A stretch of DNA of 8,363 nucleotides, taken from the NCBI GenBank assembly GCA_017457465.1, contig JAFTHJ010000092.1, forward strand, positions 1 through 8,363, read 5' to 3'. Each line of letters opens with the position of its first letter. Position 1 is the first letter of the stretch. This document shows positions 6,153 to 8,363 of this stretch, one piece after another. The stretch comes from Clostridia bacterium (lineage in GTDB: Bacteria; Bacillota; Clostridia; Oscillospirales; CAG-272). The translations under genes and the position numbers were made by a program. The notes beneath the pieces are model-generated. The model worked only from the letters and a program-made list of their open reading frames with translations, searched no databases and was not told the DNA's origin.

Positions 6153-6991
6153 GCGGATACAGGATATGCGCACTATATTCGGGCTCGGGCGGAAACTCGG
6201 TTTATATCAGCGCGGCAGGGAAGAAGATACTAATAGATGCGGGAAAGAACGCGCGGTCGCTGTGCCGCGCTCTTTCTGAAATCGGGAGTGATATTTCGGA
6301 GATAGACGCGATTTTTATAACTCACGAGCATTGCGACCACGTGTCGGCGCTTGAGGTTTTGAGCAAGAAACATTCTATCCCGATACATATAACAGATATA
6401 AGCGCGGAAAAATTTGACCGTACGCCCGACGCGTTTATACATAAAAATCTTGTCAGACACGCAGAGGAATATGAGGAATATCTGGGAGAGCTGCGCGTCA
6501 GCTCATTCCGTACTCCTCACGACAGCAGAATGAGTGTGGGGTACAGGATAGATTTTGATGACCGAGAGGGAACGCACTCCTTTGGAGTCGCGACCGATAT
6601 TGGTTACGTTACCAAGGGGATATGCCGAGCGCTTGAGGGCTGTGAGGCAGTCGTGCTTGAATCGAATCACGATATTGAGATGCTCAAGAGCGGTCCCTAT
6701 CCCTATGACCTCAAGCAGAGAATTCTTTCTAACAGGGGACATCTTTCGAACAGGGATAGCGCTGTCTTCGGGGCGCATCTGGCGGCTACGGGAACGAGGT
6801 CGTTTTTACTGGCTCATTTGAGTGAGGAAAATAACACGCCCGACACGGCGCTTGACGAATTTGTTTCAGCCATTGCCGATATGAGTGTGGCTGTCACGGT
6901 GGCGGCGCCCGACACGCCGACGGAGATGATTTTCGGAAAGGAGAGCGAGATATATGCTTTCGGTGAAGATAATATCGGTGGGAACACTTAA
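6149..6991 (+). CDS. walJ: MBL-fold metallo-hydrolase, WalJ/YycJ family
   Basis: The 280-residue protein is a metallo-beta-lactamase-fold hydrolase with the metal-binding motif HEHCDH (residues 59-64), plus conserved H124 (TPHDS), D150 (ATDIGYVT), H198 (RGHLSNRDSA) and H223 (AHLSEENNTP). The N-terminal SGSGGNS (11-17) and the phrases ESNHD and HLSEENNTP are characteristic of YycJ/WalJ. This soluble enzyme is linked in Bacillus and relatives to the WalRK cell-wall regulon and to coordination of division with replication; a nuclease activity has been proposed. The start overlaps the previous stop (ATGA), and the 3' end overlaps rlmH by 38 bases. walR and walK are not in the window, so only the walJ-rlmH end of that conserved neighbourhood is seen here. 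The family is secure; the exact substrate is not settled in the literature I know. Confidence 0.94.
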   Translation: MSGYRICALYSGSGGNSVYISAAGKKILIDAGKNARSLCRALSEIGSDISEIDAIFITHEHCDHVSALEVLSKKHSIPIHITDISAEKFDRTPDAFIHKNLVRHAEEYEEYLGELRVSSFRTPHDSRMSVGYRIDFDDREGTHSFGVATDIGYVTKGICRALEGCEAVVLESNHDIEMLKSGPYPYDLKQRILSNRGHLSNRDSAVFGAHLAATGTRSFLLAHLSEENNTPDTALDEFVSAIADMSVAVTVAAPDTPTEMIFGKESEIYAFGEDNIGGNT

Positions 6992-7433
6992 GGAGAGCTA
7001 TCTGCGGGAGGCGGTTGAGGAATATTCCAAGCGCCTTTCGTCCTACTGTAAGCTCTCGGTCGTTCAGCTCAAGGAGGCAAGACTCCCCGATTCTCCCTCG
7101 GAGAGGGAGATAGAGGCGGCGCTTGACACTGAAGCCAAGGCGATACTCTCGGAGCTTTCACAGCGCTCCTATAAGATAGCTATGTGTGTTGAGGGGAAGC
7201 AGCTCTCCTCGGAAAAACTTGCCGAGAAGCTTGAGGGGATATCGAACACACACAGTGAGGTATGCTTTGTTATCGGAAGCTCCCACGGACTTTCTGACAA
7301 GGTCAAGAGTGTGTGCGAGATGAGGCTTTCGGTCTCCGAGATGACCTTCCCTCACCAGCTTCTTCGGGTTATGCTCCTCGAGGGGATATACCGAGCCTTC
7401 AATATCATATCGGGAACGAAATATCACAAATAA
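6954..7433 (+). CDS. rlmH: 23S rRNA (pseudouridine1915-N3)-methyltransferase RlmH
   Basis: This full-length 159-residue SPOUT-class methyltransferase is the usual size for RlmH. It uses S-adenosylmethionine to methylate N3 of pseudouridine 1915 in helix 69 of 23S rRNA, acting late, on assembled 70S ribosomes. The family's trefoil-knot cofactor site is visible as FVIGSSHGLSD (residues 105-115) and EMTFPHQLLRVMLLE (129-143), and the protein ends in the conserved YHK. The glycine-rich loop reads IGSSHG, a variant of the common IGGxxG. The start has AAGGAG eight bases upstream, lying inside the walJ coding sequence; the genes overlap by 38 bases. It is the last gene of the operon, and a strong terminator follows within 20 bases. 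The walJ-rlmH association matches the Firmicutes arrangement known from the B. subtilis yyc/yyd region. Confidence 0.96.
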   Translation: MLSVKIISVGTLKESYLREAVEEYSKRLSSYCKLSVVQLKEARLPDSPSEREIEAALDTEAKAILSELSQRSYKIAMCVEGKQLSSEKLAEKLEGISNTHSEVCFVIGSSHGLSDKVKSVCEMRLSVSEMTFPHQLLRVMLLEGIYRAFNIISGTKYHK

Positions 7434-7451
7434 TGTAAAATAGTATAAAAC

Positions 7452-7480
7452 CGTCCGCATATCATTGCGGACGTTTTTTT
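7452..7480 (+). terminator. Rho-independent terminator of the operon after rlmH
   Basis: CGTCCGCA (7452-7459) pairs perfectly with TGCGGACG (7466-7473) across a six-base loop and is followed by seven T residues (7474-7480). It starts 19 bases after the rlmH stop codon. Confidence 0.93.
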
Positions 7481-7492
7481 GTCTTTGTATAG

Positions 7493-7528
7493 AAAAATAT
7501 CGGCGGTCTCACGTCTGTGAGCCCGCCG
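7493..7528 (-). terminator. Rho-independent terminator for the uL15-like membrane protein gene
   Basis: CGGCGG and CTCAC (7501-7512) pair with GTGAG and CCGCCG (7517-7528) around a four-base loop, with one T-C mismatch. Read on the minus strand, the hairpin is followed by ATATTTTTCT, as expected for a terminator of the gene ending at 7546. Confidence 0.8.
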
Positions 7529-7545
7529 TTGCTTTATGCGATTTA

Positions 7546-8363
7546 TTATCTTTTCTGGATAACGGTACCGCCTGTGAGCTGAATCATCTTGATAGCCTGA
7601 ACCGAGAAGCTGTTAGCTTCAACGGTGAGCGGATGCTTGTTAAGATGTCCGTCAGCAAGTACTTTGAGTCGTCCTGCCTTGGCGGGAACGAGCTTCTTTG
7701 CCTTGAGTACTTCAAGGTTGACCGTCTCTCCGTCAACGAAGTTGTCGTTGATGGTACCGACGTTGATTATGGCTCTCTGTCCCTCCGCGGGAGCATCGGA
7801 TTCCGCGGTTACCACACCCGCGAGGGCGTCGTCGTCGCTCATAAGGTCGTCAACCTCATCCGCGGCAACATCGTCTACCTCCTCTATTACAGGGGCAACT
7901 ACGGGCTCCTCGGGTTCGGGCTCGGGCTCAACTACGGGCTCGGGCTCGGGAGTAGGCTCATCGGGATGGTTGTTCATCTTGAATATGAAGAAGATAACTA
8001 CCGCGATTACGATTATCGCAAGGATTATGAGTATCCACCACCAGAACGACATACCGCCCTTTTCGGGGGTGTATACCGCGTTGACGGTTATATCTTTAGC
8101 GCCGAGAGTGTAGTCCTCCCATTCGCCCGTGAAGCCTTCCTTTGCGGGAACTTCAGGAACGTTGGCGAGCTCCTTGTCACCCTCCAGGAAAGGAACCTTA
8201 GCCACTTCAGTACCATCAGCAACGAAGGTAGCGGTGAAGGAAGCGGGCTCAACAGTCAGCTCGTCACCAACGGTGATGTTGACACAGAAAGCAGAACACT
8301 TGGAACCGTTATTGAAGTATTCCACTCCTTCAATACCGTTACCATTGGTCATCCAAGGAGTCA
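7546..8363 (-). CDS. membrane-anchored protein with InlB-like repeat and C-terminal uL15-like domain (N-terminal part missing)
   Basis: The frame is open to the right edge, so the beginning is missing. An ATG at 8352 exists but has no ribosome site in view and sits mid-domain. Numbering from that Met: about residues 38-95 form an InlB/Listeria-Bacteroides-type beta repeat (FTATFVADGTEVAKVPF, then PAKEGFTGEW and ITVNAVYTPE). One membrane helix follows (about 103-125, WWWILIILAIIVIAVVIFFI, then FKMNN). Next are a Pro/Glu-rich linker (129-158) and an acidic stretch (159-190). The C-terminal 75 residues (194-268) closely resemble the globular C-terminal half of ribosomal protein uL15: INVGTINDNF, DGETVNLEVLKAKKLV, AGRLKVLADG, PLTVEANSFS and TGGTV. 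The basic rRNA-binding N-terminal arm of uL15 is absent. Topology is probably repeats outside and the uL15-like domain in the cytoplasm; the signal peptide would lie beyond the window. Function unknown. It is not the genuine ribosomal protein. Confidence 0.88.
   Translation of the reverse strand, partial: TPWMTNGNGIEGVEYFNNGSKCSAFCVNITVGDELTVEPASFTATFVADGTEVAKVPFLEGDKELANVPEVPAKEGFTGEWEDYTLGAKDITVNAVYTPEKGGMSFWWWILIILAIIVIAVVIFFIFKMNNHPDEPTPEPEPVVEPEPEPEEPVVAPVIEEVDDVAADEVDDLMSDDDALAGVVTAESDAPAEGQRAIINVGTINDNFVDGETVNLEVLKAKKLVPAKAGRLKVLADGHLNKHPLTVEANSFSVQAIKMIQLTGGTVIQKR
7896..7953 (-). repeat. short tandem repeat encoding the Pro/Glu linker
   Basis: CAACTACGGGCTC occurs at 7896-7908 and again at 7929-7941, a 33-base period. 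Between and after the copies are GGGCTC/GGTTCG hexamers that encode alternating Pro-Glu in the linker of the uL15-like membrane protein. Such repeats readily gain or lose units, so linker length may vary between strains. Confidence 0.6.

Noticed and set aside
7625..8113. 162-codon plus-strand frame rich in Ser/Thr/Gly
   Set aside because: It is the antisense shadow of the Pro/Glu linker and uL15-like domain; low complexity comes from the repeat.
7546..8363. Calling this gene rplO (ribosomal protein uL15)
   Set aside because: The domain follows a membrane helix and lacks the basic N-terminal arm; neighbours are not the spc operon.

Overview
The window looks like chromosomal DNA from a gut-type, low-to-medium GC Clostridia (Oscillospirales/Ruminococcaceae-like) genome. 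This rests on strong AGGAGG-type ribosome sites, TTGACA/TATAAT promoters, a WalJ (YycJ)-RlmH gene pair typical of Firmicutes, a Cof-type HAD phosphatase, and a surface protein with InlB-like repeats of the kind common in these bacteria. The taxonomic call is inference. There are nine protein-coding genes. Two run off the window edges. No tRNA, rRNA, CRISPR array, transposase or integrase was seen, and no gene-free stretch exceeds 180 bases.

Layout. Positions 1-1677 (minus strand) hold a two-gene unit: a Cro/CI-type repressor with an S24 self-cleaving domain, then, 11 bases downstream, an ABC-F ATPase cut off by the left edge. A divergent control region (1678-1850) separates the repressor from a plus-strand gene encoding a zinc-ribbon plus sigma-region-4-like regulator. 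That region carries a consensus promoter and two identical 9-base repeats that could be operators. A Cof-type HAD phosphatase follows on the plus strand. It ends at a probable bidirectional terminator shared with a convergent multi-pass membrane protein (3446-4282, minus).

A second divergent promoter pair (4314-4404) drives that membrane protein leftward and a compact four-gene operon rightward: a galactokinase-like GHMP kinase, a small three-helix membrane protein, the WalJ/YycJ metallo-hydrolase and the 23S rRNA methyltransferase RlmH. Every junction in the operon abuts or overlaps, and it ends at a strong terminator. From the right edge, on the minus strand, comes the C-terminal part of a membrane-anchored protein: InlB-like repeat, one membrane helix, Pro/Glu-rich linker, and a C-terminal domain closely resembling the globular half of ribosomal protein uL15.

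The two most unusual items are the membrane-tethered uL15-like domain, and the S24 repressor paired with a zinc-ribbon/HTH regulator that has two good start sites. Several products concern the ribosome (ABC-F, RlmH, uL15-like domain), but nothing in the sequence shows that they act together.
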